Source of the DNA: an uncultured Ignavibacteria bacterium
Lineage (GTDB): Bacteria; Bacteroidota; Ignavibacteria; Tepidaquicellales; Tepidaquicellaceae
Reading direction: 5' to 3'
Length of the DNA stretch: 32,014 bases
Assembly (NCBI GenBank): GCA_937924675.1
Contig: CALEVL010000110.1
Span: 1-32,014 of the forward strand
The notes beneath the pieces were generated by a model. That model saw only the letters and a program-made list of their open reading frames with translations. It had not been told where the DNA came from and did not search any database. Positions 17,542 through 26,907 of the stretch are shown piece after piece. The position numbers and the translations under genes are program-made. The stretch's first letter is position 1. The number at the start of each line of letters is the position of its first letter.

Positions 17542-18569
17542 CTGTGCCTTATTTCATTTTTGTAAGATCCTCTCCATTCTGCATTCCTTATCAGGTCAAA
17601 ATTCTTTTCATACTCTTTTTTCATTTTAACAATTTGCTGAAGCCTACCTATAGTTTTCTCTATTCTGAGAACTTCATAATTACCTTCTGATCTTCCTGCA
17701 AAATCCTGCAACTTTCTAAAGCCGTATCCCCTAATTCTCTTAGTGAGAACAGTTGCTTCTTTTTTCCATGAATGTTTTGAAACAGTATCATTTCTGTAGG
17801 CTTCAGTATATGGCTCAAGCAATGGCTTCTGCATTCCAAATCCCCTGTATAACCGGCGGAGATGCTTCCACGATAATCTTTCCTTCTTCAGGAAGTGATC
17901 GAATTTCAATTCAGGAGAGTAATGTATTTTATAGCCGCATAGCCTCAAAGCATAACACAATTCCACGTCTCCTCCTGAGGAGAGAGTATCCTTTTTCCTG
18001 TCGCTTAGCAGTGAGTTGAAACCACTCTTGTACAAACCATCAACTGCGTCTTTCCTTAGTATCATTCCTGCGCCCCATACATATCCTTCCTTATTAGTAA
18101 TGTCGCCTATTGTTTCTGACTGCGCGCCAACCGAATAACTCTTGCTGAATGAAGCGAACCAGTCAGGAAGTGGAATTTCTGATACGGCATAGCCAAAGCC
18201 ACTCGCGGCGCCAATGTCAGCGTTTGATTCCATTAATTCAAATGATTTCAGTGCATAGTCAGGATGAAGTCTGTTGTCATCATCGCAGAAAATCAGATAC
18301 TCGCAGTCTGCTTCATCAATGCCGCGCTTTCTTGCATTGGAAAGACCCGGTTTATTTTCGGAAACTATTTTGAAAGGGAATTCGCATTTGGCTTTGGTAA
18401 GAAAATTCTGTGCAATTTCTGATGTTTTGTCACGTGAACAATTGTCCACGATAAGAAGCTCTAACCCGAACCTGTTATCAGTCTTTAGATGACACAGACT
18501 TCTGAGTGTTCCTTCTATAACATCTGAGCTGTTGTAGCAGCAAACTATTATGCTGAAGCCTTTTTTCAA
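17538..18569 (-). CDS. GT2 family glycosyltransferase related to modules 4 and 5 of the giant GT
   Basis: The protein is 343 residues. Motifs are FSIIVCCYNSSD (5-16), LLIVDNCSRDKT (38-49), NKPGLSNARKRG, CDDDN (95-99), GYVWGAGMILRKDA and SSGGD (197-201), followed by the helical tail with WKHLRRLYRGFG. The same words in the same order and spacing occur in modules 4 and 5 of the 2430-residue neighbour, so this is a free-standing copy of that module. The start is TTG: an in-frame TGA lies three codons upstream and no ATG fits, while TTG-AAA-AAA puts the first beta strand exactly where expected. It lies 59 nt after the giant gene and is coupled to the next gene by ATGA. Confidence 0.9.
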   Translation of the reverse strand: MKKGFSIIVCCYNSSDVIEGTLRSLCHLKTDNRFGLELLIVDNCSRDKTSEIAQNFLTKAKCEFPFKIVSENKPGLSNARKRGIDEADCEYLIFCDDDNRLHPDYALKSFELMESNADIGAASGFGYAVSEIPLPDWFASFSKSYSVGAQSETIGDITNKEGYVWGAGMILRKDAVDGLYKSGFNSLLSDRKKDTLSSGGDVELCYALRLCGYKIHYSPELKFDHFLKKERLSWKHLRRLYRGFGMQKPLLEPYTEAYRNDTVSKHSWKKEATVLTKRIRGYGFRKLQDFAGRSEGNYEVLRIEKTIGRLQQIVKMKKEYEKNFDLIRNAEWRGSYKNEIRHR

Positions 18570-18598
18570 TATGATTCAGGTATTGCAGCTTTCCGAAT

Positions 18599-18631
18599 TG
18601 AATGAACCGGGAATTCATGCATGTTCATTCA
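18599..18631. other. Inverted repeat spanning the end of the giant GT gene
   Basis: TGAATGAAC (18599-18607) and GTTCATTCA (18623-18631) are perfect 9-bp arms around a 15-nt loop. On the minus strand the repeat begins with the giant gene's own TGA stop codon. No T-run follows, so it is not a classic terminator; it could stabilise the 3' end or act between cistrons. Confidence 0.45.
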
Positions 18632-21600
18632 CTTGTTCTTACTGCCCTTTATTCTCTTCAATGTGGACTCGCTGAAAAGCGAATTTGCAAGAAGACTCCA
18701 TTTGTTCCTGCTGAGAACGGACGGTGGGTAAAGAAGCATCGATGAAATAATAAGCCCTGGTACTTTAGACTTATTGTCACTATGGTAAAAATCCTGAGCG
18801 TCAGAATACAAGTGCTTTGACTTAGCCTTAAATTTTCTGTACCTGAAGTAATCATACGCAAGCTGGAGCTTGTATCTTGCCGCCCGCAGCATTTCATCCT
18901 TATTCTGAGAGAATTCTTTGGCTTTGTTTCCGAATCCCGCGAATGAATCTGCCTTCGATCCAACAAACTCCTTCAGATTTGATACAGGTTTCTTTTTGAT
19001 ATCCTGAACCTGAGTTGAATACACGATGTTCGACTTCTGTATTTTCTCTCTTTCCTTTATGTACTTTGGACTCATCAGATAAGTCAACAGCAAGAGCGAA
19101 TTGCCATAAACAGTGCTTCCTTCTTGCCTCAACTTGTTGCCGTAAAAGTTAAGCTTGTGAGACAACTTGTATTGCTTGTCATCGGTATAAAGATGCCTCA
19201 ACACATTTGCCTCATTCATTGTCCTATCTCCAAGCGCAGAATACAGCAATAGTGTTCTCCTTGACTTTTGGCCGGATGATTTCGGATAAACCGCAAGCGA
19301 CATTAAAACCCACATCAGCGCCCTGGCTCTTTTCTTGTTGTGATAGTAATAACCACCTTTTTCAAACAATCTATGAGAACTCGCACGCAGTCCCTGCTTT
19401 CCGGAAGAATGAAATTGCCCTGATTCTGAGAATCCTTCACCCTTCTTTTTAAAATAGTATCTTGGCGATGCAAAGAAACTCAGGAAGAGAATCATGCTGC
19501 CTTTGAACTTCTTGTCCGCCCCTTTGTACTCATTTCCGTAATAACTCAGTTTATGCGCAAGCGACATACCGGGCGGATATGCCAAGAACCTGTATGCATT
19601 CTTATACTTTTCGCTAAGAGTTTCACCCAACAATGCAGGAAGAAATATATTCCACCTTGAAGCACTCTTCACTGATTTTGGATAAATGGCAAATGATGAA
19701 AGAGTCCACATAACTGACCTTATTCTTTTCTTCTCGTAGTATCTGTAACGCCCCCGCTCATAAAGCTTTTCCGAATAATATTTATTCTTCTTGAGTGTAA
19801 CAACTGAATACAATCTCGAAAAGAACTTCTTTGACTTGTATGCAAGTCCTCTTAGATTCCAAGGTTTTATATCATAATAGAAATGCTTATAGTAATTGTA
19901 CATGTAATACGGAAGCAGCTTCTTGTCATAATGCCAGCAATGATACATAACTCTTATGTGAGTATTTTTCCTGTTGTCCGCATTTGATGTCTTGTTGTAA
20001 CCGTTCATGCAGAATGTCCCGAGATGAAAATCAGTTTGTATCATCTTAGACTCCTGATATGCCTTTAACAGGAACCAGTAATCCATAGTGAAATGATTAT
20101 CAAGCGGGAATGGTCCGATTCTCTCCTGAACACGCCTCTTATAGAAATAACTTACCGGATTGATAGGGAACATGTATCTGAACGGCAACATAATTTTCTT
20201 GTACTCGATCTCAGGTCTTCTTGTGAAAGTATGATCTGAATATTCAAAGAACAAATTACTGATGAGCATTTCCGCTTCAGGATTCTTCTCAAACTCTTCT
20301 GCGACTTTGAAGAAAGCACCCCGCTGAAAATAATCATCTACATTAAGGTAAACTATAATGTCACCCGTTGACATATCAAATGCCTTGTTCATTGCATCTG
20401 ACTGTCCCTTGTCACGTTCGGAAATCCATCTGAGATGAGGATACTTCTTCATTATTTGTACAGTACCGTCTGTCGAGCCGCCGTCACAGATTATATGTTC
20501 GAAGTTTGGATAGCCTTGATTTAAAACACTTACGATCGCTTTCTCAATTGTTCCTTCGGAGTTAAATGACGGAGAAAGTACACTTATCTTTGGAAGCCCG
20601 GTCTTGTTCTTGCCCGCATTGAAATTCTTATATGTATTCTCGCTCCATGGCCAACCGTATCTGAAATCGTTTTCACTTTCCAGAAACTTTCTATGTTGAG
20701 CTTTTAAATACTTAAAGTCCTTCTTCCATGGAGCATTTCTTAGTGTCTCAAAATTCTTATCGTAATCTTTCTTTGATTTGTACAACTCATTCAGTTTCTC
20801 AATATAAAACTCAAGCATCAATACATCCGTGTTGTCATTCTGCGGATGTCTTAGAGAAAGAATCTTCTTAATGCCGTGTTTCCTTAACTCTTTAATGGCA
20901 TTTCGAACTTCGTATTTCCAATCTCTCTTTAATACTTCTTCATCTACGGTATCTGCATGAGCAAGCAGAATTGCCTTTTCATACAATTCCAGACCTACAG
21001 TTGCTTTGCCGAATCCTCTGAATAATCTTACTAAATAATCCCAATCAAGTCTTCCGCCCGGCATGCAGTGTACAAGCTTGAGTCTTGAGTCATACCATAT
21101 CTGCCAACCGGCAAGTACGAGCGCATAGCATGCTTCAGAGTCACCGCCTGATGAAAGTTCCGTTCCCTTTCTGCACGTCATGGAAGTCTTGAATCCGTCA
21201 GCCAAAAGTTTTTCCCATGCAGCTCTTCTCACAACCATTCCTGCGCCCCAAACATATCCGCGCTTCCAGGTAATGTTGCCTTCGGAAACAATTCCGGTAT
21301 GAACGTCCGGCTGAGGACCTCCTGCATAATCTCTTTTGAAATACGCAAACCAATCCGGCGGCTTCACTTCGCACAAAGGTTCATTCGGGCCACCAAGCGC
21401 GCCGATCTGATCATTACTGCTCATGATCTCGTAAGTCAGCTGCACAAAGTTCTCATCGAGCCAGTTGTCGTCATCACACGTTATCCAATATTCATATTCA
21501 GCAACCTGATATCCTTTCTCCAGAGCGAGCTGCTTTCCCGGAACAGGTTGATCCACTACCTTAAGCTTTGCATTGCATTTATGCTTCTTCCATTCGTTTA

Positions 21601-24600
21601 TTACAACCTCTTTTGAATTGTCGGTAGATGCATTATCAACAAGTATCACTTCCCAAAGGATCTGTGGATCTACCTTCTGAAGCGCAATATGCTTGATAGT
21701 ATCTGCAAGCCTGCCTGCACCATTGTATGTACAAACAATTACTGAAACTCCGTTGAGTTTTTTTGTCTTATCGTAACTCGGGAAATTATTCCCAAAGTCT
21801 TTGAAAGGAAGTGCAAGATACTTTAGATCGTTCTTACGGATGACTCTCTTAAGCAGTCTCAAACTTCGATTGTAACTCCCAGCTGTCTTCACTATTCCCT
21901 CAATCCTGCCGAGGCAATACTCTATCATAGGAATGTCAGTATCACCAACTCTTTTTCTGTTATATGACAACAGCTTCTCATAGCGGATCTTTCTTAGCTG
22001 TCTGAAAGTCTTCTTAAGTTCACCGGGTACTGAACCGGGGCGCTTACCTTTGTAATGATCTTTGTACTTGTTCGAAGCTCTCTTAAGATAAATGTCCAGG
22101 ACTGCGGAAGCTTGTCCGAATCCGCGGAAAAGTTTTCTTAGATATTGCCAGTCAAGCCTGTCATGAGGTATGTGATGCTTAAACTTCAAACTTGAATCAT
22201 ACCAAATCTTCCATCCATCATTCCGAAGTGCGTAACATATTTCGGTATCTCCACCTGCAGAAAGCGTATTGCCTTTCCTGTCTGTCAATCTTGATCTGAA
22301 TCCGTTCTTAATAAGCTTTCTGAAAGCGCTTCTTCTTACTATCATTGAAGCTCCCCATACATATCCTCTTGTCCATGTTATATCTCCGCTTTGATCTCCT
22401 TGTTTTCCAATGGCAAAGCTATCCTTCCAGTCATAGAACCACTTTGCAGGAAGAATATCAAACTCAGTTGTGCTCTGACCTCCAAGAATTCCAATCTTGT
22501 CATTGTTCTTCATTATCTCATATGTGCGTCTTACAAAATTCTCATCAAGATGATTGTCATCATCACAATATATTACATAATCATACTTTGCGGTTTCAAG
22601 TCCCTTTAGCCGCGCGGCAGATAAGCCTGGATTTATCTCTTTAACTGTTTTGAAATCAGCTAGACAATCTGAACTATCAAATACTTGCCCTGCAACTTCA
22701 GCTGTTTTGTCCGTTGAAGCATTGTCAACAATTATTATCTCCCATGGAATATTATCAGGTACTTTTTGTCCGCACAGAAAATCCATTGTCAGAGGCAGTA
22801 CTTTCTCGCTGTTGTAACAGCACACAACAATCGAAACCCCGGGTACGGCCTGATCCTTGCGGATGATGCCTGTTGTATCAGCCAACTTAATGACGCGGCT
22901 TTTCGCATCAGGCACTTTCTTTAAGCCAGTCAACACTCCAAGTTTGCCCTTCAGTTTCTCTATTTCAAGTACGTCAGAATCACCTCTAAACTCATTCTTC
23001 TCTGAAAATATTTTCTTGAGCGGATACTGGTTCAGTTTTCCGGCAGTAGTTAACAGCTCACCAAAGCGGGATTCAATCTTTAAATTTCCATTTGAGCCGT
23101 TGTGCCCATTACCATTGCCATTAGTAAAATCAGTTGCACCAATTATTCTGAATTGTTCCCTCATCGATTCCCACCGGAGATCTTTGGCAGTTATCCTGTG
23201 CCGAAGTTTGAGTCTGTTCTGATAACCGATCTTCCATCCGTTACTCCGGAATGAGTCGATTAGTGATTTGGCAAATGTATCTTCGGAAAGTACTGATTGT
23301 CTCAATAGCTCTCCGGCTTCTGCAAGTGCCTGCTTCCTCAAAACAAGTCCTTCCATGACAAGCGTATTGCCGGTAGATGTAATATCACCTGAATCCATAT
23401 TTGGATTTCCGGTGAAATAGAATTGTCTGAATTTATTGAACCATTTTGGAGTGATAACATCTGTCTCAATTTCAATCTTCCCTCCAACGGCTGCAATGTC
23501 CTGATGCTTGCACATGACCGAGTATGCTACTCTCACATAGTTCTCGTCTAACAGATCATTCTCTCCGAACAATATTAAAAACTTGAACTTCGCAGTGTTC
23601 AACATGCTCTCGAGAACGGCCTTGTCTTCAGTTATGTCCGCTGAATGAAAAGTAGCTTCGATCTTGTTTGCAGATAATCGGAGAATTTCCTTAACATGAT
23701 TTCCTGCCTCATCATCAATTTCTTTTCCGTAAACATGCAATTCCAATCTGAAGCCCTTTGGCAACTTCTGGTATGCAACCTTTCTCACTGAATCATACAT
23801 TGAGAGATTGTTTCCGGACTTGTTAATCAGAATAAGAGAAATTCCTTTGACGCTTTCCTTGCGGGGGTAATTGGGATAGTCAAATGGTGTTCCGCCAAAA
23901 CAAGTCCTGAGAAGACTTAGATCCTGCTTTAGAACTATCTTCTTAATAAGTCTTAACTTCTTTGCATAAGTTGGTATAGCAGCCAAATGCTTTGCGATTC
24001 TTCCAAGGTACTTCTCCGAATCCAGTACATGTTGATTCCCTTCACCGGTGTTAGTGAAGAATTCTCTATTCCAATTGGGTTGATTTCGAAGTTTGCGATA
24101 TATGCTTCTTATCTGTTTCCTTGCAGAAGTCTGCCGTTTGTAAAGGCTGCTGAAATCATTTATCTTTTTCTTCTTAGACGAATGAGGGATGTTCTTGTAA
24201 ATGTCACTTGAAGGTAACGACTTTCCTGCACCGCGATAAAGTTCTCGCAAGTATTTCCAACCAAGCTCCTTTTCAGTGAACAGCTTCTTTGTCTTCAGGT
24301 CATTATTTACATAAAGCCTCCATCCGCTCAACCGAAGTCCGGCACAAAGCTCCTTGAACAAACACTCCGTATTCTGTTCATTCGCCTCGTTACTAAATCT
24401 GAAGTTACGCTTGAATAGTGACTGCCACGCTTCCTTCCTAATGATGATGCCGCTCCCAAGAAGTGACTTTCTCTCGTCAGTTAATAACCCGCTGAGACCA
24501 ATAACTTCGCCTGTTCCATATACATCCTTGTTTTCAATTGTCCATTCCGGGATATCAATTTCCGAAAAAGCTTCAACCCTGCCGCCAATTGCACCAAGAT

Positions 24601-25921
24601 CATTAGCCATTAGCATGGACTCAGAAGCGATCTTGACATAATTCAAATCAGGATAGACGCCGGGACTGCATATAATAATGAAGTCATACTTAGCTGTGTT
24701 GACTCCCTTGTTGATAACTTCACTATAAGAGTTGGTTTCACAAACCGATATTTTGAATGGAGTCATCAGCCGGTATCTTGCAACTGCTTCATTAGCAGCT
24801 TCACTTGTTGATTTGCTTCCTGAGCCGTCAACAAGAATTATTTCGCTTGGTATGTAATCAAACTTCCGGAGGTTTGCAAGTTGCCTGATAGTATTAGGTA
24901 TCTTCTCATCAAACTTTGTGACAGGAATGATTACGCTGACTCCCATCCCGTCTATTGGTGTCTTGAATTCAGAGATGAGATCGAGATTGGAAAAAACTTT
25001 GTTGCTGTCTAAAATGATCGTCTCAGTCAACTGTGCGGCTGCACCCTGCTCATCATCATACTGTTTGAAAAGTTTTTTTGCATTTTCAAAAGAGTAATTG
25101 CCGTAATGTGTGTTGCGCTTCTTTGTGACTTCGTCCTGCTTCTCTTCCGGGAGGTATTTTGTAAAGATATCTGCAGCTTCTCTCAGGAATCTCATGTCCT
25201 GGCCTGTCCTCATGTCGTTGAGCGTCATGGATGTCGTATGAATCCTGTATTTCGCCAGCGCTTCCGGCTCGTAGCCAATATCGAATTGCGACGCGATCCT
25301 TACCCACATCTCCCAGTCCTCACAGCCTATATTCTTCTTCACATATCCGCCGACTTTCTCATAAGTACTTCTTCTTACAACCATTGAGCAATACTGAACT
25401 CTTTGCTTCTCAGCAAGCTTGATCAGAGCATTCTCCAAAATGCCTGTCTTCTCAAGATCCGGTTCTGAGAAGAACATAGTCTTGCCGTCATCATCAATAT
25501 ACTCCTGCCTGCAGTAAGCAGCCCCAATGTCCTTATACTCTTCAAAGATCCTGGCAAAGTTTTCGTAAAATCCCGGCTTTACAAGATCATCATCGTGAAG
25601 TATATGTACAAGATGTCCTCTCGATTTTCTGACTGCTTCAGTAAAATTGAATGAGTGTCCGACATTCTTTGGATTCCTGTAATAGCTTATCCTCTTGTCT
25701 CCTATTTTTTCAATGATCTTCGGAATGTCAACTTTTGTGGAGCAGTCATCAATAATCTCGAGCTGCATTGATCCGTCATCGGGGTATTGCTTCAGCACAC
25801 TCTCTAAAGCTTCAAAGATATAATCCTTGGGATTATAGGTCGGCATCATGACCGACCACAAAGGTCTTTCAACACCTTTGGGTACGGGAAGAATAATATT
25901 GTTTGTAAAGTCTCCTAACAA
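18629..25921 (-). CDS. Giant multi-module protein with six GT2 glycosyltransferase domains and C-terminal repeats
   Basis: One uninterrupted 2430-residue protein. GT2-fold modules start near residues 21, 328, 692, 1029, 1392 and 1778. Module 1 has HDDD (109-112) and CEDWEMW. Module 4 has CDDDN (from Cys1119) and SAGGD (Asp1225). Module 5 has CDDDN (from Cys1482) and SSGGD (Asp1594). Module 6 is a different subgroup, with GGSTDGT and VDD (1861-1863). Modules 2 and 3 keep the fold pattern but lack these motifs. Modules 2-5 recur every ~340-385 residues and each ends in a helical segment with a W..LR.L.RG.G-like motif. An Asn/Gly linker lies near 931-945 and five helical repeats fill about 2050-2430. 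There is no membrane segment. The start is TTG, 10 nt after the upstream gene, with an in-frame TAA before it. It probably transfers several sugars in sequence during surface-glycan synthesis. Confidence 0.85.
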   Translation of the reverse strand: MLGDFTNNIILPVPKGVERPLWSVMMPTYNPKDYIFEALESVLKQYPDDGSMQLEIIDDCSTKVDIPKIIEKIGDKRISYYRNPKNVGHSFNFTEAVRKSRGHLVHILHDDDLVKPGFYENFARIFEEYKDIGAAYCRQEYIDDDGKTMFFSEPDLEKTGILENALIKLAEKQRVQYCSMVVRRSTYEKVGGYVKKNIGCEDWEMWVRIASQFDIGYEPEALAKYRIHTTSMTLNDMRTGQDMRFLREAADIFTKYLPEEKQDEVTKKRNTHYGNYSFENAKKLFKQYDDEQGAAAQLTETIILDSNKVFSNLDLISEFKTPIDGMGVSVIIPVTKFDEKIPNTIRQLANLRKFDYIPSEIILVDGSGSKSTSEAANEAVARYRLMTPFKISVCETNSYSEVINKGVNTAKYDFIIICSPGVYPDLNYVKIASESMLMANDLGAIGGRVEAFSEIDIPEWTIENKDVYGTGEVIGLSGLLTDERKSLLGSGIIIRKEAWQSLFKRNFRFSNEANEQNTECLFKELCAGLRLSGWRLYVNNDLKTKKLFTEKELGWKYLRELYRGAGKSLPSSDIYKNIPHSSKKKKINDFSSLYKRQTSARKQIRSIYRKLRNQPNWNREFFTNTGEGNQHVLDSEKYLGRIAKHLAAIPTYAKKLRLIKKIVLKQDLSLLRTCFGGTPFDYPNYPRKESVKGISLILINKSGNNLSMYDSVRKVAYQKLPKGFRLELHVYGKEIDDEAGNHVKEILRLSANKIEATFHSADITEDKAVLESMLNTAKFKFLILFGENDLLDENYVRVAYSVMCKHQDIAAVGGKIEIETDVITPKWFNKFRQFYFTGNPNMDSGDITSTGNTLVMEGLVLRKQALAEAGELLRQSVLSEDTFAKSLIDSFRSNGWKIGYQNRLKLRHRITAKDLRWESMREQFRIIGATDFTNGNGNGHNGSNGNLKIESRFGELLTTAGKLNQYPLKKIFSEKNEFRGDSDVLEIEKLKGKLGVLTGLKKVPDAKSRVIKLADTTGIIRKDQAVPGVSIVVCCYNSEKVLPLTMDFLCGQKVPDNIPWEIIIVDNASTDKTAEVAGQVFDSSDCLADFKTVKEINPGLSAARLKGLETAKYDYVIYCDDDNHLDENFVRRTYEIMKNNDKIGILGGQSTTEFDILPAKWFYDWKDSFAIGKQGDQSGDITWTRGYVWGASMIVRRSAFRKLIKNGFRSRLTDRKGNTLSAGGDTEICYALRNDGWKIWYDSSLKFKHHIPHDRLDWQYLRKLFRGFGQASAVLDIYLKRASNKYKDHYKGKRPGSVPGELKKTFRQLRKIRYEKLLSYNRKRVGDTDIPMIEYCLGRIEGIVKTAGSYNRSLRLLKRVIRKNDLKYLALPFKDFGNNFPSYDKTKKLNGVSVIVCTYNGAGRLADTIKHIALQKVDPQILWEVILVDNASTDNSKEVVINEWKKHKCNAKLKVVDQPVPGKQLALEKGYQVAEYEYWITCDDDNWLDENFVQLTYEIMSSNDQIGALGGPNEPLCEVKPPDWFAYFKRDYAGGPQPDVHTGIVSEGNITWKRGYVWGAGMVVRRAAWEKLLADGFKTSMTCRKGTELSSGGDSEACYALVLAGWQIWYDSRLKLVHCMPGGRLDWDYLVRLFRGFGKATVGLELYEKAILLAHADTVDEEVLKRDWKYEVRNAIKELRKHGIKKILSLRHPQNDNTDVLMLEFYIEKLNELYKSKKDYDKNFETLRNAPWKKDFKYLKAQHRKFLESENDFRYGWPWSENTYKNFNAGKNKTGLPKISVLSPSFNSEGTIEKAIVSVLNQGYPNFEHIICDGGSTDGTVQIMKKYPHLRWISERDKGQSDAMNKAFDMSTGDIIVYLNVDDYFQRGAFFKVAEEFEKNPEAEMLISNLFFEYSDHTFTRRPEIEYKKIMLPFRYMFPINPVSYFYKRRVQERIGPFPLDNHFTMDYWFLLKAYQESKMIQTDFHLGTFCMNGYNKTSNADNRKNTHIRVMYHCWHYDKKLLPYYMYNYYKHFYYDIKPWNLRGLAYKSKKFFSRLYSVVTLKKNKYYSEKLYERGRYRYYEKKRIRSVMWTLSSFAIYPKSVKSASRWNIFLPALLGETLSEKYKNAYRFLAYPPGMSLAHKLSYYGNEYKGADKKFKGSMILFLSFFASPRYYFKKKGEGFSESGQFHSSGKQGLRASSHRLFEKGGYYYHNKKRARALMWVLMSLAVYPKSSGQKSRRTLLLYSALGDRTMNEANVLRHLYTDDKQYKLSHKLNFYGNKLRQEGSTVYGNSLLLLTYLMSPKYIKEREKIQKSNIVYSTQVQDIKKKPVSNLKEFVGSKADSFAGFGNKAKEFSQNKDEMLRAARYKLQLAYDYFRYRKFKAKSKHLYSDAQDFYHSDNKSKVPGLIISSMLLYPPSVLSRNKWSLLANSLFSESTLKRIKGSKNK
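18632..19777 (-). repeat. Five degenerate helical repeats in the C-terminus of the giant GT
   Basis: Units begin near residues 2050, 2122, 2182, 2254 and 2368 with the pattern (S/A)(E/H)(K/R)L-x3-G-x3-Y and end in a P-(K/R) turn such as AIYPKS, ASPRYY, AVYPKS, MSPKYI and LLYPPS. Units 1, 3 and 5 are the longer type, with a following LL..LLG-like helix; units 2 and 4 are shorter, giving an A-B-A-B-A order with a 132-residue supra-repeat. A polar ~40-residue insert precedes unit 5. Confidence 0.6.
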
Positions 25922-25931
25922 ATCCGGCTGT

Positions 25932-26885
25932 TCAGTTTATTTTCCATTTTATTTCCCTTGAAATCAGTTCGCTGTGATTGTCTTTGCTTTCATTCTCATA
26001 CAATATCTTGTGGATATTCAAAATATCTCTAATATTCTTCATCAAATATGATTGCTCTGAAGCGATTAATTTTTTGTAGTATCGTTTCGCCTGTTCAATC
26101 TTATTTTGCCTTATGTTTGAAAGCACGATATCAAAATACCTTTGAGCAAAAATAATGTTGATCAACTTGGCGAATCTCTTGTCAAGTACACCCGACATTG
26201 TCTTGTAAAACTTCAGATCCTTAAGCAAGTTCTTGTCCATTGAATCTCCCTGCCACTGTCCTCTGCTGTGAACCCGATATATGCTCATGTTCTTGTCGAT
26301 GTATCTGATCTTGCCTTTTTGCGAAAGAAGGAGATATGTTAACATGTCGCCGTAAGGCATTTGATCGTACCAATCGGGGAGCGGAAGAATATTTCTCATC
26401 ATTACCGTCGGCGTCATTATAGGGTTGTATCCTTTCAGCAATGATTCAACGGGAAGAACATCACTGTTCTCAAGATAAACAGTTTCAAATTCATAACCGG
26501 TATCTTCGTTTATCACAGTTGCCTTGTGATAACACATTACTGTGTCAGGTTTTGAATCAAGAAAGTCTGCCTGTATCTGAAGCTTGTTTTCGTCAGTCCA
26601 GTAATCGTCTCCGTTCAACAAAGCAAGATACTCGCCATTACACAACGGGTTAGTGGCAACATCCATTTCCATCATGCCGATGTTCTTCTCCGGAAGGAAG
26701 AGCTTAAATTTTTCCGGATATTTCTCTTTGTATCCGAGTACTATCTCTCTGGTCTTGTCATTCGAACAATCTTCACCGAGAACAATGTCGAACTCAAAAT
26801 CCGTTTTCTGCGCAAGAACACTGTCGAGACAGCGAGCGATATACTTCTCGTGATTGTACGCGGACATCCATACGGTAACTTTCAT
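25932..26885 (-). CDS. GT2 family glycosyltransferase
   Basis: This 317-residue GT2 enzyme has a clear N-terminal catalytic half: VTVWMSAYNHEKYI (3-16), LGEDCSNDKT (36-45), EKNIGMM and the donor/metal motif NGDDYW (91-96). The AYNHEKYI...LDSVLAQKTDF opening is typical of a group common in Bacteroidota capsule and O-antigen clusters. The C-terminal third is helical, lysine-rich and not catalytic in appearance. It is the first glycosyltransferase transcribed in the cluster, 22 nt after the methyltransferase gene and 10 nt before the giant gene, so all are very probably one transcript. Sugar donor and linkage are unknown. Confidence 0.9.
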   Translation of the reverse strand: MKVTVWMSAYNHEKYIARCLDSVLAQKTDFEFDIVLGEDCSNDKTREIVLGYKEKYPEKFKLFLPEKNIGMMEMDVATNPLCNGEYLALLNGDDYWTDENKLQIQADFLDSKPDTVMCYHKATVINEDTGYEFETVYLENSDVLPVESLLKGYNPIMTPTVMMRNILPLPDWYDQMPYGDMLTYLLLSQKGKIRYIDKNMSIYRVHSRGQWQGDSMDKNLLKDLKFYKTMSGVLDKRFAKLINIIFAQRYFDIVLSNIRQNKIEQAKRYYKKLIASEQSYLMKNIRDILNIHKILYENESKDNHSELISREIKWKIN

Positions 26886-26907
26886 TTCCGTAAAGATAAT
26901 CTGCTTA

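Noticed and set aside
22857..23222. 121-codon open frame on the + strand inside the giant GT gene
   Set aside because: It is antisense to modules 3-4 of the giant gene; the low-complexity PLPLPLV-type stretch is the reverse of the Asn/Gly linker and no domain is visible.
18629..25921. The giant GT as an artefact of several genes joined by missed stops
   Set aside because: The frame is open for 2430 codons with conserved motifs on both sides of every linker, and the degenerate modules show no internal stop or frame change, so a real fusion is the simpler reading.
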